64,000 bases of DNA from Bacillus nakamurai (GTDB lineage: Bacteria; Bacillota; Bacilli; Bacillales; Bacillaceae), in the NCBI RefSeq assembly GCF_001584325.1, contig NZ_LSAZ01000010.1, positions 1 to 64,000 on the forward strand. The letters run 5' to 3'. The position numbers and the translations under genes are program-made. Shown here piece by piece: positions 25,020 to 34,406 of the stretch. Below the pieces are notes generated by a model. It did no database searches. It had not been told where the DNA came from and was given only the letters and a program-made list of their open reading frames with translations. Positions within the stretch are counted from its first letter, which is position 1, and every line of letters starts with the position of its first letter.

Positions 25020-26189
25020 ATGAAACGTCTTATATCCACTTTGTTGATTGGTATTCTAATAAGTGCATCAGCACCGTCCGCATTTGCAAAGCAGGACGGA
25101 AAACATACATCGGAGCTTGCTCACGAAGCCAAGAGCGCCGTGCTGATTGAGCGTGATACGGGAAAAATTCTTTACAATAAGAACAGCCGTGAGCGGCTGG
25201 CGCCCGCAAGCATGACAAAAATCATGACCATGCTTTTAATCATGGAAGCACTGGACAAAGGAAAAATTAAAATGAGCGATAAAGTCAGAGCGAGCGAACA
25301 CGCCGCATCGATGGGCGGATCGCAGATTTTTCTGGAGCCGGGCGAAGAAATGACCGTCAAAGAAATGCTGAAGGGTATTGCCATTGCTTCCGGGAATGAT
25401 GCATCTGTCGCTATGGCTGAGTTCATTGCAGGTTCTGAAGAGGATTTTGTCAGCCAGATGAACAAAAAAGCAAAAGAACTGGGATTGAAAAATACATCCT
25501 TCAAAAACCCGACCGGATTGCCGGAAAAAGGCCATTACAGCTCTGCCTATGATATGGCCAAAATGGCGAAGGAATTATTAAAGTATGATAAAATCACCCA
25601 ATTTACGGGAACATATGAAGATTATTTGAGAGAAGATACAGATAAAAAGTTTTGGCTTGTCAATACAAACCGGCTGATCAAATTTTATCCGGGAGTAGAC
25701 GGTGTGAAAACAGGCTATACAGGTGAAGCGAAATATTGTTTAACAGCTACCGCCAAAAAAGGCAATATGCGTGTCATCGCGGTTGTTTTCGGGGCGAGCA
25801 CACCGAAGGAGAGAAATGCTCAAGTTACCAAAATGCTTGATTATGCATTCAGCCAGTTCAAAACACACCCTCTGTATAAACGAAATCAAACCGTCGGGGC
25901 GGTTAAAGTAAAAAAAGGGAAGCGGAAACTGATCAAGCTGACCACTTCAGAGCCGATCTCCCTGCTTGCCAAAAAGGGCGAGAACATGGAAAAGATAAAA
26001 AAAGAAGTAAAGATTAAGGGCAATATTACGGCTCCGATTAAAAAAGGAGACGTGCTGGGCAGCCTCGTTCTGAAAAAGGACGGTGAAGTGCTCGTTGAAA
26101 GTCCTGTAACCGCAAAAGACGACATGGAAAAAGCAGGTTATCTCACTTTCCTTAAGCGGACAATGGGAGATTGGACAAAATTTAAATAA
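25020..26189 (+). CDS. dacF: D-alanyl-D-alanine carboxypeptidase DacF (forespore)
   Basis: Penicillin-binding carboxypeptidase of 389 aa that trims peptide side chains of spore peptidoglycan. A signal peptide ends near AFA (about residue 23). The active-site motifs are Ser64-Met-Thr-Lys67, Ser124-Gly-Asn126 and Lys230-Thr-Gly232, followed by a C-terminal PBP5-like domain. The ATG at 25020 has AATGGAGGG about nine bases upstream; the longer upstream frame lacks a signal sequence start. In B. subtilis dacF can be transcribed on into spoIIA, which lies 95 bases downstream with no strong terminator between, and the same layout is seen here. Confidence 0.95.
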   Translation: MKRLISTLLIGILISASAPSAFAKQDGKHTSELAHEAKSAVLIERDTGKILYNKNSRERLAPASMTKIMTMLLIMEALDKGKIKMSDKVRASEHAASMGGSQIFLEPGEEMTVKEMLKGIAIASGNDASVAMAEFIAGSEEDFVSQMNKKAKELGLKNTSFKNPTGLPEKGHYSSAYDMAKMAKELLKYDKITQFTGTYEDYLREDTDKKFWLVNTNRLIKFYPGVDGVKTGYTGEAKYCLTATAKKGNMRVIAVVFGASTPKERNAQVTKMLDYAFSQFKTHPLYKRNQTVGAVKVKKGKRKLIKLTTSEPISLLAKKGENMEKIKKEVKIKGNITAPIKKGDVLGSLVLKKDGEVLVESPVTAKDDMEKAGYLTFLKRTMGDWTKFK

Positions 26190-26192
26190 TCG

Positions 26193-26199
26193 TGCCGAA
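26193..26199 (+). promoter_or_regulatory. Possible Spo0A box upstream of spoIIA
   Basis: TGCCGAA fits the 0A-box consensus TGNCGAA. It lies about 30 bases before the sigma-H element, as expected for Spo0A activation of spoIIA. A seven-base match alone is weak. Confidence 0.45.
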
Positions 26200-26221
26200 C
26201 GGACACTAGTTTTGTCATAGT

Positions 26222-26250
26222 GAAGGAATTGCTCCCCGTAAAATCGAAAC
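26222..26250 (+). promoter_or_regulatory. Sigma-H-type promoter of the spoIIA operon
   Basis: GAAGGAATT (26222-26230) fits the sigma-H -35 RNAGGAWWW. After 12 bases comes ATCGAAAC (26243-26250), an imperfect RNNGAAT -10. spoIIA is known to use sigma H with Spo0A. Confidence 0.6.
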
Positions 26251-26284
26251 ACTCATTATCCGATCATATCAAGGAGGAATGAGC

Positions 26285-26638
26285 ATGAGCCTTGGAATTG
26301 ACTTTCATGTCAAAGAAACCGTGCTTTGTATTCGATTATCAGGTGAACTTGACCACCATACGGCAGAATCCTTAAAACAAAAGGTTGCTGAATCGCTGGA
26401 GAGAGACGGCATCCGCCACATTGTGCTGAACCTTGAGGACCTTTCCTTTATGGACAGCTCCGGCCTCGGTGTTATTTTAGGACGGTATAAACAAATTAAG
26501 CAGCTCGGCGGAGAGATGGTTGTGTGCGCGATTTCGCCTGCGGTGAGACGTCTGTTTGACATGTCGGGCCTGTTTAAAATTATCAGGTTTGAACAATCTG
26601 AACAAAAAGCGCTTTTAACTTTGGGGGTGGCATCATGA
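26285..26638 (+). CDS. spoIIAA: Anti-anti-sigma factor SpoIIAA
   Basis: Releases sigma F from SpoIIAB in the forespore. STAS-domain protein of 117 aa. Ser58, the residue phosphorylated by SpoIIAB, stands in [13 protein letters not shown] (Ser58-Ser59). The start is ATG at 26285, seven bases after AAGGAGG; the ATG at 26279 is too close to that site. First gene of spoIIAA-spoIIAB-sigF; its stop overlaps the spoIIAB start. Confidence 0.97.
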   Translation: MSLGIDFHVKETVLCIRLSGELDHHTAESLKQKVAESLERDGIRHIVLNLEDLSFMDSSGLGVILGRYKQIKQLGGEMVVCAISPAVRRLFDMSGLFKIIRFEQSEQKALLTLGVAS

Positions 26639-27075
26639 AAAACGAGATGCATCTTGAATTTTCCGCCCTCAGCCAAAACGAATCGTTCGCCCGTGTAACG
26701 GTGGCTTCTTTTATCGCGCAGCTTGACCCGACGATGGACGAGCTGACGGAAATCAAAACGGTCGTATCAGAAGCAGTAACCAACGCGATCATCCACGGAT
26801 ATGAAGAAAACTGCGACGGTAAGGTGTACATTTCTGTCACGCTTGAGGATCATGTCGTGTATCTGACCATTCGTGACGAAGGGCTAGGCATCGCAGACCT
26901 TGAGGAAGCACGCCAGCCTTTGTTTACGACAAAACCCGAGCTGGAGCGCTCCGGAATGGGCTTTACCATTATGGAGAATTTCATGGACGATGTCACGATT
27001 GATTCCTCGCCGGAGATGGGGACGACGATACGCTTAACAAAGCACCTATCAAAAAGCAAAGCGCTTTGTAATTAA
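26635..27075 (+). CDS. spoIIAB: Anti-sigma F factor / serine kinase SpoIIAB
   Basis: Binds and inhibits sigma F, and phosphorylates SpoIIAA. Protein of 146 aa with the GHKL ATP-binding fold: N box with Glu46 and Asn50 ([14 protein letters not shown]), G1 box DEGLGI (81-86) and G2 box ERSGMGF (104-110). ATGA overlap with spoIIAA; sigF follows after 11 bases. Coupled translation helps keep the partners in balance. Confidence 0.97.
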   Translation: MKNEMHLEFSALSQNESFARVTVASFIAQLDPTMDELTEIKTVVSEAVTNAIIHGYEENCDGKVYISVTLEDHVVYLTIRDEGLGIADLEEARQPLFTTKPELERSGMGFTIMENFMDDVTIDSSPEMGTTIRLTKHLSKSKALCN

Positions 27076-27086
27076 GGAGATTTGTT

Positions 27087-27854
27087 ATGGATGTGGAGGT
27101 TAAGAAAAACAGTAAAAACGCGCAGCTGAAGGACCATGAAGTCAAAGAATTAATCAAAAAGAGCCAAGAGGGCGACCAGCAGGCAAGAGACCTCCTCATA
27201 GAAAAAAACATGCGTCTTGTTTGGTCTGTCGTGCAAAGGTTCTTAAACAGGGGCTATGAGCCGGACGATCTCTTTCAGATCGGCTGTATCGGATTGTTAA
27301 AATCCGTTGATAAATTCGATTTGTCCTACGATGTCCGTTTTTCAACTTATGCCGTGCCGATGATTATCGGAGAAATCCAGCGCTTTATCCGTGATGACGG
27401 AACCGTCAAAGTATCAAGGTCGTTAAAAGAGCTTGGCAATAAAATCCGCCGGGCCAAAGATGAACTGTCTAAGACATACGGAAGAGTGCCGACCGTCCAG
27501 GAAATTGCGGAGCATTTAGAAATTGAAGCAGAGGATGTCGTGCTCGCGCAGGAAGCGGTGCGGGCGCCTTCATCCATTCATGAGACGGTATACGAAAACG
27601 ACGGCGACCCGATTACCCTGCTTGATCAAATCGCAGACCACTCGGAAGAGAAGTGGTTTGACAAAATCGCATTAAAAGAAGCCATCGCAGATTTAGAAGA
27701 ACGGGAAAAACTCATTGTCTATCTCAGGTATTATAAAGACCAGACACAATCGGAAGTGGCTGAGCGTCTAGGGATTTCCCAAGTGCAGGTATCAAGGCTT
27801 GAGAAAAAAATACTGAAGCAGATAAAAATGCAAATGGATCATACGGAAAGCTAG
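27087..27854 (+). CDS. sigF: Forespore RNA polymerase sigma factor F
   Basis: First compartment-specific sigma factor of the forespore. Protein of 255 aa with sigma regions 2 (LFQIGCIGLLKSVDKFDLSYDVRFSTYAVPMIIGEIQRF; the long helix that binds core and -10), 3 and 4 (SEVAERLGISQVQVSRLEKKIL). AAGGAG precedes the ATG. Last gene of spoIIA. The promoters of dacF and other forespore genes would be its targets. Only a weak hairpin with a T run (about 27852-27880) separates it from spoVAA. Confidence 0.97.
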   Translation: MDVEVKKNSKNAQLKDHEVKELIKKSQEGDQQARDLLIEKNMRLVWSVVQRFLNRGYEPDDLFQIGCIGLLKSVDKFDLSYDVRFSTYAVPMIIGEIQRFIRDDGTVKVSRSLKELGNKIRRAKDELSKTYGRVPTVQEIAEHLEIEAEDVVLAQEAVRAPSSIHETVYENDGDPITLLDQIADHSEEKWFDKIALKEAIADLEEREKLIVYLRYYKDQTQSEVAERLGISQVQVSRLEKKILKQIKMQMDHTES

Positions 27855-27917
27855 CCTTTTAGGGGCCGGCTTTTTTATTTGTGTTTACGATGGTAATTTA
27901 TGGTCTTTTGCCGCTGA

Positions 27918-27947
27918 TGAATGAGAACAAAAGTGAACCACATACTA
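27918..27947 (+). promoter_or_regulatory. Sigma-G promoter of spoVA
   Basis: TGAATG (27918-27923), 17 bases, CATACTA (27941-27947). Near-exact fit to the forespore sigma-G consensus; spoVA is a known sigma-G operon. Confidence 0.8.
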
Positions 27948-27980
27948 CATATATAACCACCCGAAAGATGGTGATGCAAG

Positions 27981-28601
27981 ATGGAAAGACGAATATTTAT
28001 CAGGCTTCGCCACCGTGTGAAGGCACACCCCGGAGACATCATAACAGTCGGCGATGCCGCGCAGATTGCCGGACAGCACAAGCTGAAGAAAAAACTATCA
28101 GCCCTGCCGCTGTATCAGGTGACAAAAAAAGATAAAAATATCGTCGTTCTGGATATCATAAAAGTGCTGAAGGCCATTCATGCGGCTTTTCCATCCCTCG
28201 ATGTACAGACTGTCGGCGGCGCTGAAACGATAGTGGAAATTCATTATCAAAAGAAACATTTGTCAGCCGTTTTGTTTGTCATTGTTTGGCTGCTTCTTTT
28301 TGTCGGATCATGCCTCGCCATTATGAATTTTCACGAAGATGTCAGCATGAGAGAGGTTCATATCGCCTTATATGAAATCATAACAGGGGAACGGAATGAG
28401 TATCCTTATCTGCTCCAAATTCCGTACAGCATCGGTCTCGGCCTTGGGATGATCGTCTTTTTTAACCACATTTTCAGAAAGCGCCTGAATGAAGAGCCAA
28501 GCCCGCTTGAAGTCGAGATGTTTAACTATCAGCTTGATCTCGATCATTATGTCGCGATGCACGAGAATCAAGAAACAACGAAAGATCTGCATGATCGTTA
28601 G
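27981..28601 (+). CDS. spoVAA: Stage V sporulation protein AA
   Basis: First gene of the operon that moves dipicolinic acid with calcium into the forespore and out during germination. Protein of 206 aa with a soluble N-terminal part (about 1-90) that includes [16 protein letters not shown] strand pattern, then two membrane spans (about 94-114 and 146-163). It acts at the inner spore membrane. Its last 11 bases overlap spoVAB, pointing to coupled translation. Confidence 0.94.
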   Translation: MERRIFIRLRHRVKAHPGDIITVGDAAQIAGQHKLKKKLSALPLYQVTKKDKNIVVLDIIKVLKAIHAAFPSLDVQTVGGAETIVEIHYQKKHLSAVLFVIVWLLLFVGSCLAIMNFHEDVSMREVHIALYEIITGERNEYPYLLQIPYSIGLGLGMIVFFNHIFRKRLNEEPSPLEVEMFNYQLDLDHYVAMHENQETTKDLHDR

Positions 28602-29016
28602 CATTCTTTTCGTTATGTTTGTCGGGCTTGGCGGGGGATTAACCGTGGGGGCGGGTTTTGTGGCTTTTCTGACCGTTATGGGAATCATGCCCCGTCTGAT
28701 GCAGCTGACAAAAACAATGCGGTTTATACAGGCCTATGAAGCAGCCGTTATCGCAGGGGCGGTGTTCGGCGGCTGGGAAACATTAAATATGAATCATTTT
28801 TTTTTATCTGAATGGCTTGCCGTTCCGATCGGGCTTTTGGCCGGCGTATTTATCGGCATGCTGGCGGCTGCGCTTACAGAAGTGCTGAATGTGCTTCCTA
28901 TTCTCGCCAAGCGGATCGGCTTCGGCAGTAAAATCATCATTCTCTTGATGGCCATTGTATTCGGCAAAATTGCCGGCTCTTTATTTCATTGGCTGTATTT
29001 TATCCATCATTCATAA
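28591..29016 (+). CDS. spoVAB: Stage V sporulation protein AB
   Basis: Membrane protein of 141 aa with about four spans ([29 protein letters not shown] first). The ATG at 28591 is chosen because similarity and the first span begin there; the upstream frame copies spoVAA out of frame. No strong binding site is seen, in keeping with coupling to the end of spoVAA. Part of the SpoVA channel complex for dipicolinate. Confidence 0.92.
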   Translation: MIVSILFVMFVGLGGGLTVGAGFVAFLTVMGIMPRLMQLTKTMRFIQAYEAAVIAGAVFGGWETLNMNHFFLSEWLAVPIGLLAGVFIGMLAAALTEVLNVLPILAKRIGFGSKIIILLMAIVFGKIAGSLFHWLYFIHHS

Positions 29017-29029
29017 AGGAGGAACCACC

Positions 29030-29482
29030 GTGACAAACTTAAAAGAAAATTACAAAACAAAAGTAAAAGACTATCAGCCCAAACCGCCATACGTCTGGAA
29101 TTGTGTCAAAGCCTTTCTGATCGGCGGTTTCATCTGCCTTATCGGACAATTCCTGCAAGATTTTTACATTCATTTTTTTAATTTTACTGAAAAAACAGCC
29201 GGAAACCCGACCTCGGCAACCCTTATTTTACTTTCAGCCCTGCTGACCGGATTTGGCTTTTATGACAGACTCGGACAATTCGCGGGAGCTGGTTCAGCCG
29301 TGCCGGTTACGGGTTTTGCGAACAGTATGACGAGCGCCGCTCTGGAACACAGAAGTGAAGGACTCGTTCTCGGAGTAGCGACGAACATGTTTAAATTAGC
29401 GGGAAACGTTATTGTGTTCGGCGTTGTGTCGGCTTACATTGTAGGCATGATACGGTTTGCTTGTGAAAAACTGTTTTCATAG
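29030..29482 (+). CDS. spoVAC: Stage V sporulation protein AC
   Basis: Membrane protein of 150 aa with three or four spans and the conserved AFLIGGFICLIGQFLQDFY and GFGFYDRLGQFAGAGSAVPVTGF. SpoVAC has been shown to act as a mechanosensitive-type channel for dipicolinate release. The GTG start is preceded by AAAGGAGG. It is related to SpoVAE downstream (both have the FAGAG-x3-VP-x-FG/GF signature), suggesting old duplication. Confidence 0.94.
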   Translation: MTNLKENYKTKVKDYQPKPPYVWNCVKAFLIGGFICLIGQFLQDFYIHFFNFTEKTAGNPTSATLILLSALLTGFGFYDRLGQFAGAGSAVPVTGFANSMTSAALEHRSEGLVLGVATNMFKLAGNVIVFGVVSAYIVGMIRFACEKLFS

Positions 29483-29493
29483 GAGGAGAAAAG

Positions 29494-30510
29494 ATGAAAT
29501 TGACCGGAAAGCAAACCTGGGTATTTCAAAACCCGGTATTTATAAACGCGGCGGGAACTGCTGCCGGACCGAAGGAAAAAGACGGACCGCTCGGCTCCCT
29601 GTTTGATAAAACATACGATGAAATACATTGCAATCAGAAAAACTGGGAAATGGCAGAACGCCAATTAATGGAGGATGCCATCAACTCCGCTTTGCAAAAA
29701 GAAAATTTGAAAAAGAGTGACATTGATTTGTTATTGGCCGGAGATCTTTTAAACCAGAACGTGACGGCCAATTATGTGGCAAGGCATTTGAAAATTCCAT
29801 TTCTCTGTATGTTTGGCGCCTGTTCGACATCAATGGAAACGGTTGCCGTCGCCTCTGCACTCATTGACGGCGGTTTTGCCAACCGGGCTATCGCCGCAAC
29901 AAGCAGCCATAATGCAACGGCCGAGCGGCAATTCCGCAATCCGACGGAGTATGGCGGGCAAAAACCGGATACCGCCACTTCGACAGTCACGGGGGGCGGG
30001 GCTGTCATCATCAGCCAAACCCCTTCCGATATCCAAATTACTAGCGCGACTGTAGGAAAAGTAAGTGATCTCGGCATTACTGATCCGTTTGATATGGGAT
30101 CTGCGATGGCTCCGGCTGCTGCGGATACGATCAAACAGCATTTGCAGGATTTAAACCGCACGGCTGATGATTATGATTTGATTTTAACGGGAGATCTCTC
30201 GGGCGTCGGCTCACCGATTGTGAAAGATTTGCTGAAAGAAGAAGGATATCCGGCCGGAACGAAACATGATGACTGCGGACTACTCATCTATACGCCGGAC
30301 CAGCAGGTATTTGCAGGGGGAAGCGGCTGTGCCTGCTCCGCGCTTGTCACTTACACGCACATTTTTAACCAATTAAAATCCGGGCTGCTGAAAAGAGTCC
30401 TCGTCGTGGCGACCGGTGCGCTTTTAAGCCCGACGATGATTCAGCAAAAAGAAACGATTCCGACCATTGCCCACGGGGTTGTATTTGAGCGTGCGGGAGG
30501 TGCATCATAA
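29494..30510 (+). CDS. spoVAD: Stage V sporulation protein AD
   Basis: Dipicolinate-binding protein of 338 aa with a thiolase-like fold (FGACSTSMETVAVASALIDGG; VTGGGAVIIS). In B. subtilis SpoVAD binds DPA directly and is needed for its uptake. No membrane span; it sits on the outer surface of the inner spore membrane with the other SpoVA proteins. AGGAGGAG precedes the ATG, and the stop abuts the spoVAEB start. Confidence 0.95.
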   Translation: MKLTGKQTWVFQNPVFINAAGTAAGPKEKDGPLGSLFDKTYDEIHCNQKNWEMAERQLMEDAINSALQKENLKKSDIDLLLAGDLLNQNVTANYVARHLKIPFLCMFGACSTSMETVAVASALIDGGFANRAIAATSSHNATAERQFRNPTEYGGQKPDTATSTVTGGGAVIISQTPSDIQITSATVGKVSDLGITDPFDMGSAMAPAAADTIKQHLQDLNRTADDYDLILTGDLSGVGSPIVKDLLKEEGYPAGTKHDDCGLLIYTPDQQVFAGGSGCACSALVTYTHIFNQLKSGLLKRVLVVATGALLSPTMIQQKETIPTIAHGVVFERAGGAS

Positions 30511-30861
30511 ATGGAGTATCTTTTGGCTTTTGTATGCGGCGGAATCATATGCATAATCGGCCAGCTGCTTTTAGATATTTTTAAACTGACACCCGCGCAT
30601 GTCATGACTTCCTTTGTTGTCATCGGCGCCTTGTTAGACGGTTTCGGCATCTACGATAAATTTATTGAATTCGCGGGAGCGGGCGCCACTGTTCCCATCG
30701 TCAGCTTCGGCCACAGCTTATTGCACGGCGCCATGCACCAGGCTCATGAACACGGATTTATCGGCATCGGCATGGGGATTTTTGAACTTACATCCGCCGG
30801 GGTATCTTCAGCGATTTTATTCGCATTTCTTGTAGCCGTTATTTTTAAACCGAAAGGATAA
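30511..30861 (+). CDS. spoVAEB: Stage V sporulation protein AEB
   Basis: Membrane protein of 116 aa with three or four spans, starting immediately after the spoVAD stop. The segment [27 protein letters not shown] resembles SpoVAC. Part of the SpoVA channel in the inner spore membrane. CGGGAGGTG in the end of spoVAD serves as binding site. Confidence 0.93.
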   Translation: MEYLLAFVCGGIICIIGQLLLDIFKLTPAHVMTSFVVIGALLDGFGIYDKFIEFAGAGATVPIVSFGHSLLHGAMHQAHEHGFIGIGMGIFELTSAGVSSAILFAFLVAVIFKPKG

Positions 30862-30867
30862 TGCCTG

Positions 30868-31479
30868 ATGACGACGAAACGTAAGGTCATCCTTGTGACG
30901 GATGGTGACGTATACGCCGCTAAAACCATTGAATTTGCCGCGAAGAAAGCCGGCGGCCGCTGTATTTCCCAATCAAAGGGCAACCCGTCAACAAGAAGCG
31001 GTCCGGAACTTGTGAAGCTCGTTAAAGCCGCGCCGAACGACCCGGTGTTCGTAATGTTTGACGATTCCGGCCTTCAAGGAGAGGGTCCCGGGGAAACGGC
31101 GCTTAAATATGTCGCCTCCCATCCTGACATTGAAGTGCTGGGGGTCATTGCGGTTGCGTCTAAAACCCATCAGGCTGAATGGACAAAAGTCGATGTCTCT
31201 ATTGACCGTGACGGAGAAGTGACGGAGTTTGGCGTCGATAAAATCGGAATGAGAGAAATGGACGAGCACAGAATGAGCGGCGACACGGTATATTGTCTGG
31301 ATAAGCTGGACGTTCCCCTCATCGTGGGCATCGGAGATATAGGGAAGATGGGCAGAAAAGATGATATCGCAAAAGGCTCACCCGTCACGATGAAAGCTGT
31401 TGAATTCATTTTAGAAAGGAGCGATTTTCATGGCGAAAAAACCGGAAAAAGACATGATCAAAGTATACCGGGATCCTAG
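30868..31479 (+). CDS. spoVAEA: Stage V sporulation protein AEA
   Basis: Soluble protein of 203 aa ([26 protein letters not shown] at the N-terminus, [18 protein letters not shown]). Present in the spoVA operon of B. subtilis between spoVAEB and spoVAF; its role is less clear than the rest. The frame overlaps spoVAF by 50 bases, which is longer than usual in this operon but the same length as in B. subtilis as I recall it. Confidence 0.9.
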   Translation: MTTKRKVILVTDGDVYAAKTIEFAAKKAGGRCISQSKGNPSTRSGPELVKLVKAAPNDPVFVMFDDSGLQGEGPGETALKYVASHPDIEVLGVIAVASKTHQAEWTKVDVSIDRDGEVTEFGVDKIGMREMDEHRMSGDTVYCLDKLDVPLIVGIGDIGKMGRKDDIAKGSPVTMKAVEFILERSDFHGEKTGKRHDQSIPGS

Positions 31480-32914
31480 AAAAAATGAAGAATATTTTAA
31501 AACCCGCGTCGGTATGGGGACGAGCTATGACGTCGGCCTTCGCAAAGTTTATTTATTAGACCGCGAAGTCCAAATATACTTTGTCAACGGTCTGAGCGAT
31601 ATGCTATATATCATCCATTTATTAGAACAGCTGGTCGATGTGAATAACTTTGACGAAAACTCTGATGAAGCGATTGACGTCGTGGAAAACCGGCTTGTCA
31701 ACCAGCAGGTCCAAAAGGTCAAAACGCTGGACGAAGCAACGGACCAAGTGCTGTCAGGCCTTATCGCCATTATCGTGGAAGGCGCCAGCTTCGCCTTTGT
31801 TGTCGATGTCAGAAATTACCCCGGGCGCACGCCTGAAGAACCTGATACTGAGAAGGTCGTCCGGGGGGCAAGAGACGGCTTTATCGAAAATATCGTCATT
31901 AATACAGCGTTAATCAGAAGAAGAATCAGGGACGAGCGGCTGCGTATCAAAATGACGAAAGTCGGGGAACGCTCAAAAACGGATATCGCCATAGTTTATA
32001 TTCAGGATATTGCAGATCCGGACCTGGTCAGCATCGTCGAAAATGAAGTGAATGCCATTGACATTGACGGCTTGACGATGGCTGATAAAACGGTAGAGGA
32101 ATTTATCGTCAAGCAGGGCTACAATCCGTTTCCGATGGTCAGGTACACGGAACGCCCCGACGTTGCTGCGAACCACATTTTGGAAGGTCATGTTCTTATC
32201 GTTGTCGATACATCACCGAGCGTTATCATAACGCCGACGACTATTTTTCACCATATTCAGCATGCGGAAGAATACAGGCAGGCGCCTTCTGTCGGCACAT
32301 TTTTAAGGTGGGTCAGATTTTTCGGCATCATCGCCTCAACCGTTCTGCTTCCGATATGGTTTCTCTTTGTGTTAGAGCCGTCGCTTCTCCCTGAGAGGCT
32401 GGATTTTATCGGTCTAAATAAAAATACGCATATTCCGATCATCCTGCAAATCTTTTTGGCTGACTTGGGAATTGAGTTTCTCAGGATGGCTGCGATCCAT
32501 ACACCGACCGCCTTATCCACCGCCATGGGTTTGATTGCGGCGGTATTAATCGGACAAATCGCCATAGCGGTCGGGCTGTTTTCATCTGAGGTGATTCTGT
32601 ATGTTTCAATCGCCGCCATCGGGTCATTTACGACACCGAGCTATGAGCTCAGCCTCGCCAATAAAATGCTTCGGCTTATTCTGATGATTCTCGTGGCCAT
32701 TTTCCGCGTAAAAGGCTTTGTCATCGGATTTACATTGCTTTTGATTATGGTGGCGAGTATCCGCTCATTTCACACTCCGTATTTATGGCCGTTTTTACCG
32801 TTTAACGGCAAGGCGTTATGGCAGGTGCTTGTCCGCACCACTGTTCCCGGAGCGAAAGTCAGGCCGAGCATCATTCACCCTAAAGACCGCCAAAGACAGC
32901 CGAGTAATTCATAA
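31430..32914 (+). CDS. spoVAF: Stage V sporulation protein AF (GerA family)
   Basis: Protein of 494 aa related to the A subunit of germinant receptors. A soluble N-terminal part (1-300) is followed by five or so membrane spans (from about 302). The family motif [21 protein letters not shown] is clear. It is thought to aid germination with its partner FigP in B. subtilis. AAAGGAGCG precedes the ATG within spoVAEA. Last gene of spoVA; a terminator follows. Confidence 0.93.
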   Translation: MAKKPEKDMIKVYRDPRKNEEYFKTRVGMGTSYDVGLRKVYLLDREVQIYFVNGLSDMLYIIHLLEQLVDVNNFDENSDEAIDVVENRLVNQQVQKVKTLDEATDQVLSGLIAIIVEGASFAFVVDVRNYPGRTPEEPDTEKVVRGARDGFIENIVINTALIRRRIRDERLRIKMTKVGERSKTDIAIVYIQDIADPDLVSIVENEVNAIDIDGLTMADKTVEEFIVKQGYNPFPMVRYTERPDVAANHILEGHVLIVVDTSPSVIITPTTIFHHIQHAEEYRQAPSVGTFLRWVRFFGIIASTVLLPIWFLFVLEPSLLPERLDFIGLNKNTHIPIILQIFLADLGIEFLRMAAIHTPTALSTAMGLIAAVLIGQIAIAVGLFSSEVILYVSIAAIGSFTTPSYELSLANKMLRLILMILVAIFRVKGFVIGFTLLLIMVASIRSFHTPYLWPFLPFNGKALWQVLVRTTVPGAKVRPSIIHPKDRQRQPSNS

Positions 32915-32977
32915 TCGCATTGAAACCGACAGAAGATTATGATATTGTATGTCTTAACTTATACGGAAAATGTATAA

Positions 32978-33004
32978 GGACAGCTCATCTGAAGCTGTCC
33001 TTTT
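32978..33004 (+). terminator. Terminator after spoVAF
   Basis: GGACAGCT (32978-32985), loop CATCTGA, AGCTGTCC (32993-33000), four T. Partial termination would allow some reading into lysA. Confidence 0.8.
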
Positions 33005-33038
33005 CACCCATATGCGGATCAGAAAGAGGGAATGAGCA

Positions 33039-34358
33039 TTGTTCTTACATGGCACAAGCAGACAAAACAAACTAGGTCATTTGGAAATCGGAGGGGTGGA
33101 TGCGCTTTATTTAGCAGAGCATTACGGCACGCCTCTTTACGTTTATGATGTGGCTTTAATACGTGAGCGCGCTAAAAGCTTTAAACAGGCTTTTATTGCG
33201 GCAGACTTAAAGGCGCAGGTCGCATATGCGAGTAAGGCGTTTTCATCCGTCGCGATGATTCAGCTTGCCGAACAAGAAGGGCTTTCCTTGGACGTTGTGT
33301 CCGGAGGAGAACTGTATACAGCCGTTTCAGCGGGGTTTCCGGCGGAGCGTATTCATTTTCACGGCAATAATAAAAGCAGGGAAGAATTACAAATGGCGCT
33401 GGATCATCAAATCGGCTGCATCGTCGTTGATAACTTCTATGAAATTTCTTTACTTGCGGATCTATGCAGTGAGTCAGGGCTCACAATGGATGTGCTTCTC
33501 CGGATTACCCCGGGGGTAGAGGCCCATACGCATGACTACATTACGACAGGGCAGGAAGATTCCAAATTCGGCTTTGATCTGCATAACGGCCAAATAGAGA
33601 AGGCGATCGAACAAGTTTTACAATCAAAATATATCCATCTTCTCGGCGTCCATTGCCATATCGGTTCTCAGATTTTTGATACCGCGGGTTTTGTGCTGGC
33701 GGCAGAAAAAATTTTCGTCAAACTGAATGAATGGAGAGCATCATACGGATTTGTCTCCGAGGTGCTGAACTTAGGCGGCGGCTTCGGCATCCGTTATACC
33801 GATGAGGATGAACCCCTTCATCCCGCTGTTTACGTCGAAAAAATCATAGAAGCGGTAAAAGATAATGCAGCGCGTTATTCCTTTGACATTCCGGAAATTT
33901 GGATTGAACCGGGACGCTCGCTTGTCGGTGACGCGGGAACAACGCTGTATTCCATCGGCTCTCAAAAAGAAGTGCCCGGCACCCGTAAATATGCGGCGGT
34001 TGACGGCGGCATGAGTGACAATATCCGCCCGGCGCTTTATCAGGCCAAATATGAAGCAATTTCGGCAAACAGAATCGGGGAAAACCATGACACAACGGTT
34101 TCGATCGCCGGAAAATGCTGTGAAAGCGGAGATATGCTCATATGGGATATTGACCTTCCGGAAGTAAAAGAAGGCGACCTTCTCGCTGTTTTCTGTACGG
34201 GGGCATACGGTTACAGCATGGCCAACAACTACAACCGCATTCCGCGTCCTGCCGTCATATTTGTGGAGGACGGCGAAGCGCATCTTGTCATTAAAAGGGA
34301 AACCTACGAAGACATTGTGAAATTAGATTTGCCGTTTAAAACGGGGGTCAAACAGTAA
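33039..34358 (+). CDS. lysA: Diaminopimelate decarboxylase
   Basis: Last step of lysine synthesis, decarboxylating meso-diaminopimelate. PLP enzyme of 439 aa, as in B. subtilis. The PLP lysine is Lys66 (VAYASKAFSS); HFHGNNKS, GGGFGIRY and the catalytic CCESGD (360-365) are present. The start is TTG (MFLHGTSRQN), with AAAGAGGG upstream; an ATG at 33032 is out of frame. Standing after spoVA, it may also get forespore transcription, affecting the diaminopimelate pool of spore cortex. Confidence 0.96.
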   Translation: MFLHGTSRQNKLGHLEIGGVDALYLAEHYGTPLYVYDVALIRERAKSFKQAFIAADLKAQVAYASKAFSSVAMIQLAEQEGLSLDVVSGGELYTAVSAGFPAERIHFHGNNKSREELQMALDHQIGCIVVDNFYEISLLADLCSESGLTMDVLLRITPGVEAHTHDYITTGQEDSKFGFDLHNGQIEKAIEQVLQSKYIHLLGVHCHIGSQIFDTAGFVLAAEKIFVKLNEWRASYGFVSEVLNLGGGFGIRYTDEDEPLHPAVYVEKIIEAVKDNAARYSFDIPEIWIEPGRSLVGDAGTTLYSIGSQKEVPGTRKYAAVDGGMSDNIRPALYQAKYEAISANRIGENHDTTVSIAGKCCESGDMLIWDIDLPEVKEGDLLAVFCTGAYGYSMANNYNRIPRPAVIFVEDGEAHLVIKRETYEDIVKLDLPFKTGVKQ

Positions 34359-34362
34359 ATAC

Positions 34363-34401
34363 AAAAAAGAGACCGGGACTTTTCAGTCCGGTCTCTTTTT
34401 T
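34363..34401. terminator. Bidirectional terminator between lysA and ypuA
   Basis: GAGACCGG-G-ACT (34369-34380), loop TTTC, AGT-CCGGTCTC (34385-34395), with six A on the left and a T run on the right. Confidence 0.92.
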
Positions 34402-34406
34402 CAGCT

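Noticed and set aside
27852-27880. Terminator after sigF
   Set aside because: Only an AGCC/GGCT stem with a long loop before the T run; may be weak at best, so it is mentioned only under sigF.
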